DNA of 64,000 nt from Sphingomonadales bacterium (GCA_027491235.1 JAIXWO010000022.1:372001-436000), one strand, 5' to 3'; positions 17,658 through 29,156 are shown, counted from the stretch's first letter. Made by a program: numbers and translations. Notes: a model not told the origin generated them from the sequence alone.

Positions 17658-17913
17658 GGCGCTGTTCCTTTCTGATACGCCGGACAAGACCGGCAAGGGG
17701 TTTGCGAAACAAGAAGGCGAGGAGGCCTAAGCCGATAGCTACTGTTGCGACAGGCTGTGCCTGAACGGCGCCGGTGACGCCCCGCTTGGTTTTGGCTGCC
17801 GCGCGCTTGCCGAGCTTTACGGGCGTCATGTTGTGACGCGCGAGGGAAAGGCTGTCCTCAAAACGCGCCTTGGCGGCACGCACTTTGGCCAATGCGTCAT
17901 CGCGCTGTGTCAT
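17650..17913 (-). CDS. small YqjK-like membrane protein
   Basis: An 87-residue protein: a charged N-terminal helix (MTQRDDALAKVRAAKARFED), a basic middle, one membrane segment near residues 58-72 (VATVAIGLGLLAFLFRKPL) and a basic C-terminus ending RRIRKEQRHD. The size, single late helix and neighbourhood resemble YqjK of the enterobacterial yqjDEK group. The ATG at 17913 overlaps the stop of the holin-like gene (ATGA). Homology to YqjK is my inference from layout, not from alignment. Confidence 0.7.
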   Translation of the reverse strand: MTQRDDALAKVRAAKARFEDSLSLARHNMTPVKLGKRAAAKTKRGVTGAVQAQPVATVAIGLGLLAFLFRKPLAGLVRRIRKEQRHD

Positions 17914-18269
17914 GGCTTTTCCCACGGCCGGGTCACCTGATTGAAGTGGCTCAGGCCCATACGGACCAGTATATAGGCCAGCAGGCCAAAGCCTGCCGAG
18001 ACTATCAGAATTGACCACCCCATGCCGATGGCTTGCCCGATCCAGATCATCAGGCCGACCACGATCGCGACAATCAAAGCGAACACCAAAATGCCAGCGA
18101 CGGCCATGAGGCCGACCGCTGGGCCAAGGTGCGACGTTCTGTCGCCGAGCTCGGCTCGGAGATAACCCATCTCTGCCCGGGCATAGGCTTTCGTATCGGC
18201 CACAAGCTGACCAATCAGGTCACGTACGCTTGGGCCATCAACGTCCGTCGGGGGTGGTTCTGCGTCCAT
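17910..18269 (-). CDS. phage-holin-superfamily membrane protein (YqjE-like)
   Basis: About 119 residues from the ATG at 18269; a GTG at 18305 would add 12. A soluble N-terminal part (SVRDLIGQLVADTKAYARAE) is typical of the putative holin-X/YqjE family. Two membrane segments follow, near LMAVAGILVFALIVAIVVGLMI and ILIVSAGFGLLAYILV. These chromosomal proteins are named for phage holins but are not known to lyse cells. It is the second gene of the operon. The spacing from the upstream gene is 10 bp, and it is coupled to the next gene by ATGA. Confidence 0.8.
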   Translation of the reverse strand: MDAEPPPTDVDGPSVRDLIGQLVADTKAYARAEMGYLRAELGDRTSHLGPAVGLMAVAGILVFALIVAIVVGLMIWIGQAIGMGWSILIVSAGFGLLAYILVRMGLSHFNQVTRPWEKP

Positions 18270-18279
18270 CGGCTCGCAA

Positions 18280-20225
<1,946 letters not shown>

Positions 20226-20263
20226 TCAACTGAGTCGTTTTTAAGGCCAGTCGGGGTTGACCG

Positions 20264-20285
20264 CTTGAATCGCTTGTGATTCAAG
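20264..20285 (+). promoter_or_regulatory. hairpin overlapping the ftsB ribosome-binding site
   Basis: CTTGAATC (20264-20271) and GATTCAAG (20278-20285) form a perfect 8-bp stem with a 6-nt loop. The right arm takes in the first bases of the likely Shine-Dalgarno AAGGG (20283-20287), 5 nt before the ftsB ATG. It could limit ftsB translation or mark the 3' end of the eno transcript; there is no T-run. Confidence 0.45.
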
Positions 20286-20292
20286 GGCCTGC

Positions 20293-20604
20293 ATGAAGAG
20301 GGCGAGAAATCTTTGGAACATGCTTCGGTCGGCGGCCACGCCGGCTTTTGCCATGATCATTGTTGCCTTCTTTGGCGGCTATGCCCTGTTTGGAGCAAAT
20401 GGGGTGCTGGCCGGCTTTGAATACCGGCAGATGCTGGAAAAGCGGCAGGCCGAACTGGCCCTGCTCCAAAAGGAAAAGGCCGAAGTGGCGAACCGCGTTG
20501 TGCTGCTCGATCCGAAACGCGCCAATCCTGACCTGGTGGATGAACTTGTGCGCCGCGAACTTGGCCTTGCGCACCCCGATGAGGTCATCATTCCGCTCCA
20601 CTGA
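20293..20604 (+). CDS. ftsB: cell division protein FtsB/DivIC (septum formation initiator)
   Basis: A 103-residue bitopic inner-membrane protein. A single membrane segment spans about residues 17-37 (PAFAMIIVAFFGGYALF). A periplasmic coiled coil follows (YRQMLEKRQAELALLQKEKAE), and the conserved end includes LVRRELGLAHPDEVI. FtsB forms a complex with FtsL and FtsQ that activates septal peptidoglycan synthesis. The eno-ftsB order is conserved widely. The start lies behind a small hairpin. Confidence 0.9.
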   Translation: MKRARNLWNMLRSAATPAFAMIIVAFFGGYALFGANGVLAGFEYRQMLEKRQAELALLQKEKAEVANRVVLLDPKRANPDLVDELVRRELGLAHPDEVIIPLH

Positions 20605-20719
20605 GCGGCTGCATTCGTTTCCGTAGCGTCAAAAAGGTTGCCAGCGGCGTTGCCGCCGGGCCCGAATGCTGTTTATAGGCGTGGTTCCAATTCTCCCCAG
20701 GATCGAGGAAGGTTTCCAC

Positions 20720-21754
20720 TTGGCCAAGGCAGCAACAAAGAAAGCGCCGACCGAGCAACTCGCAAAACCGGCAGAGCCAAAGCGGCATGCAGCAACGCGA
20801 GAAGAATTGCTGCGTCTCTATCGCGAAATGCTTCTCATTCGGCGTTTCGAGGAAAAGGCAGGCCAATTATACGGCCTCGGTCTTATTGGCGGCTTCTGCC
20901 ACCTTTATATCGGTCAGGAAGCCGTCGCGGCCGGTATCCAGACAGCGCTGACCGATAAGGACAGCGTCATCACCGGATACCGCGACCATGGCCATATGCT
21001 GCTGTGCGGTATCGACCCCAAACTTGTGATGGCCGAATTGACGGGCCGCGAGGCCGGCATTTCGCGCGGCAAGGGCGGATCGATGCATATGTTCTCGGTC
21101 GAGCATAAATTCTACGGCGGTCACGGCATCGTCGGCGCGCAGGTGCCGTTGGGTGCGGGCCTGGCTTTTGCGCATAAGTATAACGAAGATGGCGGCATTT
21201 GCGTTGCATACTTTGGCGACGGCGCTGCCAATCAGGGCCAGGTGTACGAGGCCTTCAACATGGCGGCGCTTTGGAAATTGCCGATCATCTTCGTGGTTGA
21301 AAACAACCGCTATGCCATGGGCACGGCTGTAGACCGGTCGAGCGCGGAGACGCACTTTTGGCGCCGTGGGGAGGCTTTCCGCATTCCGGGCATGGTCTGC
21401 AATGGCATGGACGTGCTGGAAGTGCGTGGTGCAGCGCAGGCTGCGGTTGACTTCGTGCGTGCAGGCAATGGTCCGGTCGTGTTTGAAGCACAGACCTACC
21501 GCTATCGTGGCCACTCCATGTCTGACCCGGCCAAGTATCGGTCACGTGAGGAAGTGCAGCAGGTCCGCGAAAAATCTGATCCCATCGAAGGTTTGAAGCA
21601 CGACCTGGAAACCGCGGGCATCACCGAGGAAGAATTGAAGGCCATCGACAAGGAGATCCGCAGCATCGTCAATGAGGCGGCCGATTTCGCCGAAACGTCG
21701 CCGGAACCTGATCCTTCCGAACTTTATACTGACGTGTTGGTGGAGCGCTATTGA
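20720..21754 (+). CDS. pdhA: pyruvate dehydrogenase E1 component, alpha subunit
   Basis: The thiamine-diphosphate subunit of pyruvate dehydrogenase E1, which decarboxylates pyruvate for acetyl-CoA formation. I place the start at TTG 20720, giving 344 residues ([13 protein letters not shown]...), because GAGGAAGG lies 7 nt before it; the longer frame from 20666 has an unlikely N-terminus. The ThDP motif is [20 protein letters not shown] (about residues 160-180). The phosphorylation-loop region [15 protein letters not shown] is present. The stop overlaps the pdhB start (TGATG). Confidence 0.95.
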   Translation: MAKAATKKAPTEQLAKPAEPKRHAATREELLRLYREMLLIRRFEEKAGQLYGLGLIGGFCHLYIGQEAVAAGIQTALTDKDSVITGYRDHGHMLLCGIDPKLVMAELTGREAGISRGKGGSMHMFSVEHKFYGGHGIVGAQVPLGAGLAFAHKYNEDGGICVAYFGDGAANQGQVYEAFNMAALWKLPIIFVVENNRYAMGTAVDRSSAETHFWRRGEAFRIPGMVCNGMDVLEVRGAAQAAVDFVRAGNGPVVFEAQTYRYRGHSMSDPAKYRSREEVQQVREKSDPIEGLKHDLETAGITEEELKAIDKEIRSIVNEAADFAETSPEPDPSELYTDVLVERY

Positions 21755-23106
21755 TGGCAACCGAACTGAAAATGCCCGCGCTTTCCCCGACGATGGAAGA
21801 AGGCACATTGGCCAAGTGGCTCGTCAAGGCCGGGGATACCGTGCGCTCTGGCGACATTCTTGCGGAAATCGAAACCGACAAGGCGACCATGGAATTTGAG
21901 GCTGTGGACGAAGGCACGGTCGGGGAAATCCTGATTGCCGAAGGCACCGACAATGTGAAGGTTGGCACAGTCATCGCGACCATCGTGAGTGAGGGGGAGA
22001 GTGCAGCGCCTAAGGCCGCACTTGCGCCTGCTCCTTCGGCTGTTGCGCAACCGGCACCTGTTGCAGCGCCTCAGGCTGCTGCACCTGTGTTGGCCCCAGC
22101 TGCGACCTCTGACTTGAGCGAAGAGACCCAGCGCCTGACGGTGCGGGAAGCCCTGCGTGACGCCATGGCGGAAGAAATGCGCGCCGATCCGCGCGTCTTT
22201 GTGATGGGGGAAGAAGTCGCCGAATATCAGGGCGCCTATAAGGTGACCCAAGGCCTGCTCGACGAATTTGGTGCCAAGCGCGTCATTGACACGCCTATCA
22301 CCGAATATGGCTTTGCTGGTATCGGTACGGGCGCCGCGATGGGTGGCCTTCGCCCGATTGTGGAGTTCATGACTTTTAACTTCGCGATGCAGGCCATTGA
22401 TCACATTATCAATTCTGCCGCGAAGACGAATTATATGTCCGGCGGCCAGATGCGCTGTCCCATCGTGTTCCGCGGCCCCAATGGCGCGGCGTCACGCGTC
22501 GGCGCGCAGCATAGCCAGAATTATGCACCCTGGTATGCGAGCGTTCCTGGCCTTGTTGTGATTGCGCCATATGACGCCGCTGACGCCAAGGGGCTGTTGA
22601 AGGCGGCGATCCGCAGTCAGGACCCAGTCGTCTTCCTTGAAAACGAACTGGTCTATGGCCGCAGCTTTGACGTTCCGTTGGGCGAACACATCGTCCCCAT
22701 CGGTAAGGCGCGGACGATGCGTCCCGGCAAGGACGTCACCATCGTCAGCTACTCCATTGGCGTCGGGCTTGCTCTAGAAGCCGCCGAAGCGCTGGCGGGT
22801 GAGGGGATTGATGCCGAGGTGATCGACCTGCGCACCCTGCGTCCGCTGGATAAAGGCGCGGTGTTGGAAAGCCTGTCCCGCACCAACCGGCTCGTTATTG
22901 TTGAAGAAGGCTGGCCAAGCTGTTCCATTGCAAGCGAAATCATGGCGATCGCGATGGAAGACGGTTTTGACTATCTCGACGCGCCGGTTGCCCGTGTCAC
23001 GAATGTGGACGTGCCGCTGCCTTATGCCAACAACCTCGAAAAGCTTGCGTTGGTGACAACAGCCAGCGTCATCGAGGCGGTCCGGAAGGTCTGCTACCGC
23101 GCCTGA
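21754..23106 (+). CDS. pdhB: pyruvate dehydrogenase E1 component, beta subunit, with N-terminal lipoyl domain
   Basis: 450 residues. Residues 1-78 are a biotinyl/lipoyl domain with the lipoyl-lysine in [17 protein letters not shown]. An Ala/Pro-rich linker spans about 80-120. The E1-beta transketolase-like domain follows, beginning [16 protein letters not shown] lipoyl domain on E1 beta, in addition to that on E2, is characteristic of several alphaproteobacteria. It is coupled to pdhA. The E2 gene does not follow: downstream is a convergent TadE-like gene. Confidence 0.96.
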   Translation: MATELKMPALSPTMEEGTLAKWLVKAGDTVRSGDILAEIETDKATMEFEAVDEGTVGEILIAEGTDNVKVGTVIATIVSEGESAAPKAALAPAPSAVAQPAPVAAPQAAAPVLAPAATSDLSEETQRLTVREALRDAMAEEMRADPRVFVMGEEVAEYQGAYKVTQGLLDEFGAKRVIDTPITEYGFAGIGTGAAMGGLRPIVEFMTFNFAMQAIDHIINSAAKTNYMSGGQMRCPIVFRGPNGAASRVGAQHSQNYAPWYASVPGLVVIAPYDAADAKGLLKAAIRSQDPVVFLENELVYGRSFDVPLGEHIVPIGKARTMRPGKDVTIVSYSIGVGLALEAAEALAGEGIDAEVIDLRTLRPLDKGAVLESLSRTNRLVIVEEGWPSCSIASEIMAIAMEDGFDYLDAPVARVTNVDVPLPYANNLEKLALVTTASVIEAVRKVCYRA

Positions 23107-23119
23107 CCCAGGGGTCAGG
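23102..23119. terminator. palindrome containing both convergent stop codons
   Basis: CCTGACC (23102-23108) and GGTCAGG (23113-23119) form a 7-bp stem with a 4-nt loop. The left arm contains the pdhB TGA and the right arm the TGA of the opposite TadE-like gene. There is no T-run on either strand, so it would be at best a bidirectional, factor-assisted terminator. Confidence 0.45.
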
Positions 23120-23795
23120 TTGCGGAGCGGACGCTGCAAAGCCGGCGCTGTGGTGCCACAAGGCTTGCGAGGTTCGTCGGATAGGTCGCTATGCCTTCAC
23201 GTTTGCTATAAGCAGATCTGTAAGTGATTGTTCTGGGAGCAAACAGAAAATCCGGGACGACCGGTTGGTAGTCATATTGAAGTTCCACATAGAGAACGGC
23301 AGAATTGGCGGGGGCCACGATTCTTTGACCCGTCGGGCCGATGCCCTGGGCGAGACTGCTGTTGGTTGCCCCCGCGCCTTCAGCGCCAAAAGCCGAGGCG
23401 ACGTTCTTCATGCCGAAGCAGCGTTGCCAAGTTATCTTTTGGCCTGCATTGCCGCCGCTCTGTCCATTAGGCTCGACACTGGACAGAATGATCCGACCGC
23501 GCTCACCAAGCTTTAGCGACGCACCGGCAAGTCTTGCGGCAATCATCACTTCGTCAATGTCGGTTTCGTCAATTGCCCTGCGCACACGCCCGGCGTTGTC
23601 GGCGACCATCGAGGAGATCTGGCTCAATCGCATATTGGCCAGCGTATAGTCTGCCGTCTGAATTCCAACGAAACACAGGGGGATGAGCAGCGGCATCGAC
23701 AGCGCAAATTCGAGCATGGCGAGACCAGATGTGTCGCTGCCCAGCCTGCGGAAATGCGATACAGGGCCGGTGACCGGTGTCTTTACCTTTTTCAT
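23115..23795 (-). CDS. TadE/TadG-family pseudopilin-like protein
   Basis: 226 residues from the ATG at 23795; a start at 23852 would overlap the upstream gene by 44 bp. Near residue 23, DTSGLAMLEFALSMPLLIP is the TadE-like N-terminal pattern, with a membrane segment of about 20 residues. The rest is an exported domain with two Cys. TadE-type proteins are minor pilins or secreted partners of Flp pili. It is the last of three such genes here, and no pilus secretion machinery is nearby. Confidence 0.78.
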   Translation of the reverse strand: MKKVKTPVTGPVSHFRRLGSDTSGLAMLEFALSMPLLIPLCFVGIQTADYTLANMRLSQISSMVADNAGRVRRAIDETDIDEVMIAARLAGASLKLGERGRIILSSVEPNGQSGGNAGQKITWQRCFGMKNVASAFGAEGAGATNSSLAQGIGPTGQRIVAPANSAVLYVELQYDYQPVVPDFLFAPRTITYRSAYSKREGIATYPTNLASLVAPQRRLCSVRSAT

Positions 23796-23808
23796 TTTCT
23801 CTGCACTC

Positions 23809-24405
23809 TCAGGGGGTTCTACAAAGAATTTTGGGCGCGCTCTGTCCGTCATATGGCTGGTTCCTGATGATGGACTTCACGGTCGCGGTCTGCTGCGTTG
23901 GCCAGCCTAACAGTCCGGCAATAGGCAATAGGCGCGGGAACTGGACATCGATTTGGTAAAAGACGATGTCGTCGGCGCCACCAATTCCGGATGCGCCACC
24001 GGCAGCATCGTACCGGTTGTTTTCATTCGCATCCTCGTAACAATCCGTTGCTTGATCATAGGTGCCAATCGTCCCTTGATCGGTGGTCAGCTTTTCAGGC
24101 TTCCCAACCCGCGAGAAATTATAATAGCTTTTCTTCGTAATGGTGATCGCATCTTTACGCGCGCTTGCCGGAAGAACGGCAGCGACTTTCGTCTTGATAG
24201 ACGTGTCTATTTGGGCGGACGTCATGCCCGATCCGACCGACGCCTTTCGAGCGACGGATTCAACGCTTCCGCCAATGACTGCGCGCAGATATTGCTGGTA
24301 GCCAAGATCGAGCCCGGCCATCACCAACGTGATGACGGCCGGCGCGACAAAGGCAAATTCCACCATTGCCGCGCCCCGCTCATTCTTCAGAAATCGTGAC
24401 AGCAT
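23809..24405 (-). CDS. TadE-family protein
   Basis: 198 residues from the ATG at 24405 (MLSRFLKNERGAAMVEF...), the standard TadE N-terminus: GxxMVEFAFVAP followed by a membrane helix to about residue 35. The exported part has two cysteines and a DADxNN-like acidic patch (YEDANENNRYD) that could bind calcium. It sits between the TadG-like gene (10 bp upstream) and another TadE-like gene (13 bp downstream), so the three form an operon. Confidence 0.85.
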   Translation of the reverse strand: MLSRFLKNERGAAMVEFAFVAPAVITLVMAGLDLGYQQYLRAVIGGSVESVARKASVGSGMTSAQIDTSIKTKVAAVLPASARKDAITITKKSYYNFSRVGKPEKLTTDQGTIGTYDQATDCYEDANENNRYDAAGGASGIGGADDIVFYQIDVQFPRLLPIAGLLGWPTQQTATVKSIIRNQPYDGQSAPKILCRTP

Positions 24406-24415
24406 TTTTGGCCCC

Positions 24416-26593
24416 TCAATTCTTGGTAAGCCGGAGGCCACCAATGTTTTTGGCGATCTTCTGGAACTCTGTGGCAAGCGCTGACGAACTGCTTGCAACA
24501 ACGGCGTTTTCCGGCCCGGAGGCACAGTTTTTGAGCTGGTCGGGCAATGTGGTCATGCCGAAGCCGACAACCCATACGGTGAAGCCCTTTTGTCGGGCCG
24601 CATTACAGATCATCTCCATCCGGCGATAATGCTTGTCGTTCATGTCCTCGCTACCGTTATTGACATCCTGTTGCGTCGTCGGAACGTCGCGTCCGTCAAG
24701 GCGAGAGATACCCCAAGGTCCGTAATAGTGCTTCTGGGAATTCATAAGCCCGTCTGTCATGAAGACGAGGTGGCGCGAGACCTGATAACCCTGCGGCGCG
24801 GCGGAATCCCTGTTGGTCGGTCCAAAAATTCCATCCTGAGATAGCAGGCGAGCGCCCCAAACCATACCAATGTCGTGCTGGGTGTTAGATGTGCTAACGG
24901 CAACCAGTGTATCGGTGTAAGCTTTAAAGGCTGCTTCATCCGCATAGCGCTGAAGCCCCCTGGCTGCCGTGACACAGACGTCGGAAGAGTTTGAGTGTTG
25001 AAAGTAAGACGTTCCGCTGGCGTTAGGTCCCCATACAAAATCCGCCAAATGCGGCTTCCAGAATTCGTTTGCGTTGGTAGGAACCAGATCGACCTTCATG
25101 TCATTCGCGCCAGCGGGGATAGAGAGAGGTGAGGTTGCCGTGATCGTATTGTCTGACTGCGCTTCTTCAATGCAGCCGCGCCATTGGAACGTCTGCGGGG
25201 CAGGCACAGCAATGGTGCTGGTTGACGACTGGCCGGACAATCGCACCGTGACGTTGGTGGTGGTTGCATCCGGGATCGACAAGGTTGTGTTCCAAGTTGA
25301 GCCGCCGGCCTGAAGGGGGGAAACGTCTATCGTCCGGACTCCATAGGTCCATCCCGTCACGCTGTCCTGCTGAAGCCAGCTGATCGACCTCGTGGATGTC
25401 GCCGTTTGCGTCCGGTTATAGGATCCGTTGCCGCGTTCCAGCCAGCAGCCGTTGGTTCCGCCAACACTCTGCCAGCGGTAGCGATAGCCGGTCACCGTGC
25501 GCGGTTCTTGGCGGTTATAGGTCAAGACTTGCTGACTGGGCGGCGCGACGGCGTTATAAACTGGCGGGTTGTTCGTCGTTGACTGTAAATTGTTCCCCGA
25601 CAGGGTACCCGCAACATCTGTCCGTGCGATCATCGTCGTGCCGCTGTTGGCGAGGTTGTTTAACCCTGAGCATGTACCGCTGTTGTTCGCCGTCGCATGA
25701 CGATAGCGATAGCTGACGCTGTTGACGGTAATTGTTGTTGACGCATTGGTACCAAGCAAGCCCCAGCCCGTGAAACCGGTTTGGGTGTTGAATGAGGTTG
25801 GCATGGTCGCAGGGGTCCATGCAGACCAAGCGCTAAGCCCGGATTCATTGCCTAAAGTATAGGTCCAGACTTGGCTGATTGTAGCGATGCGGGTGCGGTA
25901 AGGCGCGGTATCTGCCATCCAACTATTGTTCAGAAGGCTGCCGACATTGACGTTCGTCCCATAGGGTACGAACCCGTATCGTATCCTTGGCCCCTTGATG
26001 GGATCAGCCGAACCCGCCCCGAGCGCCTTGTAGAAACTAATGGCTGCAGCCTTGAGACCATCAAGTTTGCTCACGGTATCTCCTGAGGGAGTGGCGAGCA
26101 TGGAACCAGACACGTCGAGAACAAACATCACGTCCGCATTTGGGACCGAAAGGACAGCGGTGCACGAAGCTTCGACTGAAAAATCTTCACGTCCGAAGAC
26201 TTTCATGACAGTTGCAGGCACGACAGCAGTTGCCGTGCCGACGACTTTGTTGTCCGTGCCGCCATAGCTGCGCGTCACGCTCGTTGCGCCAAAAGAACCA
26301 GCCGGAAAGTTGGCGTCAAAATACTGGTTGCCCATGGTCTTGTCAGCGTTGGACGGAGACGCGCCGGTCATGCCTCTGCGCGCGGCAATGGCGCCGGCAT
26401 CGCAGGCGTTTTGAAGGCGCGTCTGCACCATGTAGATACGGCTGAGGTCAACGGCACCGCCCACCATCGCGGCCATCGGAAAGACGAGGAAGCCGAGCAG
26501 CGGCATGACGTTGCCGGCCTGATTCTTGGCCAGCCGCGTCAGGAAGCCGGAATAATGTGCCTTTTCCAAAGCCTTGCCCCTGTTGATGTTCAT
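24416..26593 (-). CDS. TadG-like protein with von Willebrand A domain
   Basis: 725 residues. The N-terminal TadE/TadG pattern NQAGNVMPLLGFLVFP with a membrane segment lies at about 24-48. A VWA domain starts near residue 152 with an intact metal site, VLDVSGSM (DxSxS). A long insertion rich in Ser, Thr and Asn spans about 230-520. The VWA fold then resumes with LVFMTDGLMNS and WVVGFGM near the C-terminus. Such proteins are exported, membrane-anchored, possible adhesion or pilus-tip factors. It leads the three-gene tad-like operon, divergent from the squalene-synthase-like gene. Confidence 0.85.
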   Translation of the reverse strand: MNINRGKALEKAHYSGFLTRLAKNQAGNVMPLLGFLVFPMAAMVGGAVDLSRIYMVQTRLQNACDAGAIAARRGMTGASPSNADKTMGNQYFDANFPAGSFGATSVTRSYGGTDNKVVGTATAVVPATVMKVFGREDFSVEASCTAVLSVPNADVMFVLDVSGSMLATPSGDTVSKLDGLKAAAISFYKALGAGSADPIKGPRIRYGFVPYGTNVNVGSLLNNSWMADTAPYRTRIATISQVWTYTLGNESGLSAWSAWTPATMPTSFNTQTGFTGWGLLGTNASTTITVNSVSYRYRHATANNSGTCSGLNNLANSGTTMIARTDVAGTLSGNNLQSTTNNPPVYNAVAPPSQQVLTYNRQEPRTVTGYRYRWQSVGGTNGCWLERGNGSYNRTQTATSTRSISWLQQDSVTGWTYGVRTIDVSPLQAGGSTWNTTLSIPDATTTNVTVRLSGQSSTSTIAVPAPQTFQWRGCIEEAQSDNTITATSPLSIPAGANDMKVDLVPTNANEFWKPHLADFVWGPNASGTSYFQHSNSSDVCVTAARGLQRYADEAAFKAYTDTLVAVSTSNTQHDIGMVWGARLLSQDGIFGPTNRDSAAPQGYQVSRHLVFMTDGLMNSQKHYYGPWGISRLDGRDVPTTQQDVNNGSEDMNDKHYRRMEMICNAARQKGFTVWVVGFGMTTLPDQLKNCASGPENAVVASSSSALATEFQKIAKNIGGLRLTKN

Positions 26594-26681
26594 ACTTGCC
26601 CCACCAGAAACTCTTGTTCACTAGGGGCTATGCGTCAGACAGGGCTAACGTCGGTTGAAAGAGCACGGTTAACGCGTGGTA

Positions 26682-27302
26682 ATGGTTAAAGACCCGGATC
26701 GGTTGCTTTCGCTCGCTTATGCGGGGGCAAAGCTGCGCCCGAAGCTGGAACTTGTCTTTGCTTTGGACGAAGCCTTGGCCGATATCTTGCGCACGGTGCG
26801 GGAACCCATGATTGCGCAAATCCGCCTTGCCTGGTGGCGTGATCAGCTTGAGGCGCTGGCAGCGGGCAGGGAGGCTGCGCCCGAGCCACTTCTCCTCCGT
26901 ATTGGTGCGATCCTTGGCCCGTCGGGGGCTGCATGGTTGGCGGAGCTGCCATCCGCTTGGGAGCATCTTCTGGAAGACCCGCTGGAAATTGAGGCAGTTA
27001 GGCGCTTTGCGGACCTCCGCAGTGCCGCCTTGGCTCCGGTTTTCAACAGTCCAGCGTTAACCATAGGGTTGCGTTACTGGGCGCTGGTGGACTTTGCCTT
27101 CCATTGCTCCGACCCGCAGCTGGCATCTCAGGTCGCGGATGCGGCAAAGCGGCAGGAGCCTGATGTTCTGAAGCCCTTGCCGCGGTCCGCGCGTGTTCTC
27201 ATCGGGCTGGCGCGGGATGATCTGGCACATCCGGAGGCGCGCCGCCCCGGTTCCCCCCGGCGCCTGCTGCGCGCCTTCCGCCACGCTGTCTTGACGTCAT
27301 AG
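26682..27302 (+). CDS. squalene/phytoene synthase-family protein (NDUFAF6-like)
   Basis: About 206 residues from the ATG at 26682 (GTG at 26676 is an alternative). The stretch ALADILRTVREPMIAQIRLAWWRDQLEAL is the conserved core seen in alphaproteobacterial NDUFAF6-like proteins. The protein is shorter than real squalene or phytoene synthases, and I do not see the two DxxxD metal motifs. It is therefore unlikely to be a prenyl-condensing enzyme and may be an assembly factor, as its mitochondrial relative is for complex I. No neighbouring gene clarifies this. Confidence 0.75.
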   Translation: MVKDPDRLLSLAYAGAKLRPKLELVFALDEALADILRTVREPMIAQIRLAWWRDQLEALAAGREAAPEPLLLRIGAILGPSGAAWLAELPSAWEHLLEDPLEIEAVRRFADLRSAALAPVFNSPALTIGLRYWALVDFAFHCSDPQLASQVADAAKRQEPDVLKPLPRSARVLIGLARDDLAHPEARRPGSPRRLLRAFRHAVLTS

Positions 27303-27357
27303 CTGGACAGCGCTGTGGCAATCTCTATCATGTCGCATTCATACAAAGAGGTGCGAT

Positions 27358-27846
27358 ATGTGGCGGTATCTTGGCGGTGCGGCATCCATGTTGGTGCTGA
27401 TGGGGATCGGTTTCTTCCTTGTCCGGGAAATGGCGGCAAGCCAGGTGCCGTTGCCGCCCGCGCCGGCTGAGGCGGCGGGCGCAAGCTCTGGAGGGCCGCT
27501 GAAAGCACCGGCCGCCGATGAGGCGACCAAAGAGGAAAAGCGCTTCAACCGCACCGATAAGGACAAGAACGGGGCCATCGCAAAGGCGGAGTTCCTGTTC
27601 ACCCGCCAGCGCGCCTTTGCCCGGCTCGACACCAATGGCGACGGCACCATCTCTTTCGATGAATATGCAGCCAAGACGTCGGAGAAGTTTGCCAAGGCCG
27701 ATGGCGACAAATCCGGCGTGCTGGACAGGCGGGAGTTCGCAACGACGCGCGTCATCCGCAAGGCGAAGCCGGCGCGGGCGGATTGCCCTCCGCCTGAAAA
27801 ATCACCTCAACCGGCAACCTCTGAAAGCGAGGATGCCGACGCCTGA
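27358..27846 (+). CDS. EF-hand domain protein, membrane-anchored
   Basis: 162 residues with an N-terminal membrane anchor or signal (residues 3-22, [18 protein letters not shown]), a Pro/Ala linker, and calcium-binding loops [13 protein letters not shown] (about 67), [13 protein letters not shown] (about 91) and [13 protein letters not shown] (about 116). The C-terminal tail is Pro/Glu-rich. It is probably an exported calcium-binding protein. GAGG lies upstream of the ATG. Its 3' end overlaps the convergent trmFO gene by 40 bp. Function is unknown beyond calcium binding. Confidence 0.85.
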   Translation: MWRYLGGAASMLVLMGIGFFLVREMAASQVPLPPAPAEAAGASSGGPLKAPAADEATKEEKRFNRTDKDKNGAIAKAEFLFTRQRAFARLDTNGDGTISFDEYAAKTSEKFAKADGDKSGVLDRREFATTRVIRKAKPARADCPPPEKSPQPATSESEDADA

Positions 27847-29156
27847 GGCGACAGCCACTCGGCGAGGGCGGCACGGCCCCGGTCTGTATAGAGCTGCTTG
27901 CGATCAGCCTTGCGGCTTCGCTCCGGCAGCGGCGGGAACAGCCCGAAGTTGACGTTCATCGGCTGGAACGTCTCCGCGTCCGCGCCGCCGGTGATGTGGC
28001 TCAGCAATGCGCCCAGCGAGGTTTCCAGCGGGGGCAGGGATGGATCACGCCCGGCCAGCTCATCAATCCAGAAGCGCGCGGCGAGCAGGCCGACGGCTGC
28101 GCTTTCGATATAGCCCTCACACCCGGTGATCTGCCCGCCAAAGCGGATATTGGGCCGCGACTTGAGGCGAAGTGATCCATCCAGCAGCTTGGGGGATTTG
28201 ATGAAGGTGTTGCGGTGCAGCCCTCCCAGACGGGCAAACTGGGCATTTTCTAGCCCAGGAATCATGCGGAACACACGCACCTGCTCTGCATGTTTCAGCT
28301 TGGTCTGGAAGCCGACCATATTCCACAGCGTGCCCAACGCATTGTCCTGCCGCAACTGAACGGCGGCATAGGGCCAGCGACCCGTCTTTGGATTGTCGAG
28401 GCCAACAGGCTTCATGGGGCCGTGACGCAATGTGTCGACGCCGCGTTCCGCCATGACTTCGATTGGCATGCAGCCATCGAAATAAGGCGTATTCGCCTCC
28501 CATTCCTTGAATTCAGACTTTTCGCCGGAGATCAGTGCCTCGTGAAAGGCCAGATACTGGTCCTTATCCATCGGACAGTTGATGTAGTCCTTCGTGTCCC
28601 CCTTGTCCCAGCGGGAGGCCATCCAAGCGGTGTCCATATCCACGCTTTCATGGTGGACGATCGGCGCCAGCGCATCGAAGAAGGCGAGGGCATCTTCGCC
28701 CGTTTCCGTCGCGATGGCGTCTGCAAGGGCGGAGCCGGTGAGCGGGCCTGTCGCAATGATCGCAGGCCTCTCTGGCAGAGCGTCAATGCGTTCGCGCACC
28801 AGCGTGACATTGGGATGGGAGGCCAGAGCTGTGGTGACGGCGTCGGTATAGCCATCGCGGTCCACGGCCAGCGCCGAGCCTGCGGGCACGCGGTGTGCAT
28901 CCGCCGACTTCATGATGAGCGAACCAAGCGTGCGCAGTTCCTGATGCAGGAGGCCGACGGCGTTGCGATCCGCATCGTCCGACCGGAAGCTGTTTGAGCA
29001 AACGAGTTCGGCCAGGTATTCGGTCTGGTGCGCGGCTGTTTTTTCGCCGCTGCCGCGCATTTCGGACAGGCGGACTTTGATGCCCGCTTCCGCCAGTTGC
29101 CATGCCGCTTCAGAACCGGCGAGCCCACCGCCTATGATGTGAACCTGATGTGTCAT
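27807..29156 (-). CDS. trmFO: methylenetetrahydrofolate--tRNA (uracil-54-C5)-methyltransferase TrmFO
   Basis: A folate- and FAD-dependent enzyme that makes ribothymidine-54 in the tRNA T-loop. It has 449 residues. The FAD-binding [19 protein letters not shown] is at the N-terminus, and family stretches [23 protein letters not shown] and [13 protein letters not shown] are present. It is expected to replace the SAM-dependent TrmA. It is transcribed divergently from the yhhN-type gene and runs 40 bp into the end of the EF-hand gene. Confidence 0.95.
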   Translation of the reverse strand: MTHQVHIIGGGLAGSEAAWQLAEAGIKVRLSEMRGSGEKTAAHQTEYLAELVCSNSFRSDDADRNAVGLLHQELRTLGSLIMKSADAHRVPAGSALAVDRDGYTDAVTTALASHPNVTLVRERIDALPERPAIIATGPLTGSALADAIATETGEDALAFFDALAPIVHHESVDMDTAWMASRWDKGDTKDYINCPMDKDQYLAFHEALISGEKSEFKEWEANTPYFDGCMPIEVMAERGVDTLRHGPMKPVGLDNPKTGRWPYAAVQLRQDNALGTLWNMVGFQTKLKHAEQVRVFRMIPGLENAQFARLGGLHRNTFIKSPKLLDGSLRLKSRPNIRFGGQITGCEGYIESAAVGLLAARFWIDELAGRDPSLPPLETSLGALLSHITGGADAETFQPMNVNFGLFPPLPERSRKADRKQLYTDRGRAALAEWLSPQASASSLSEVAG

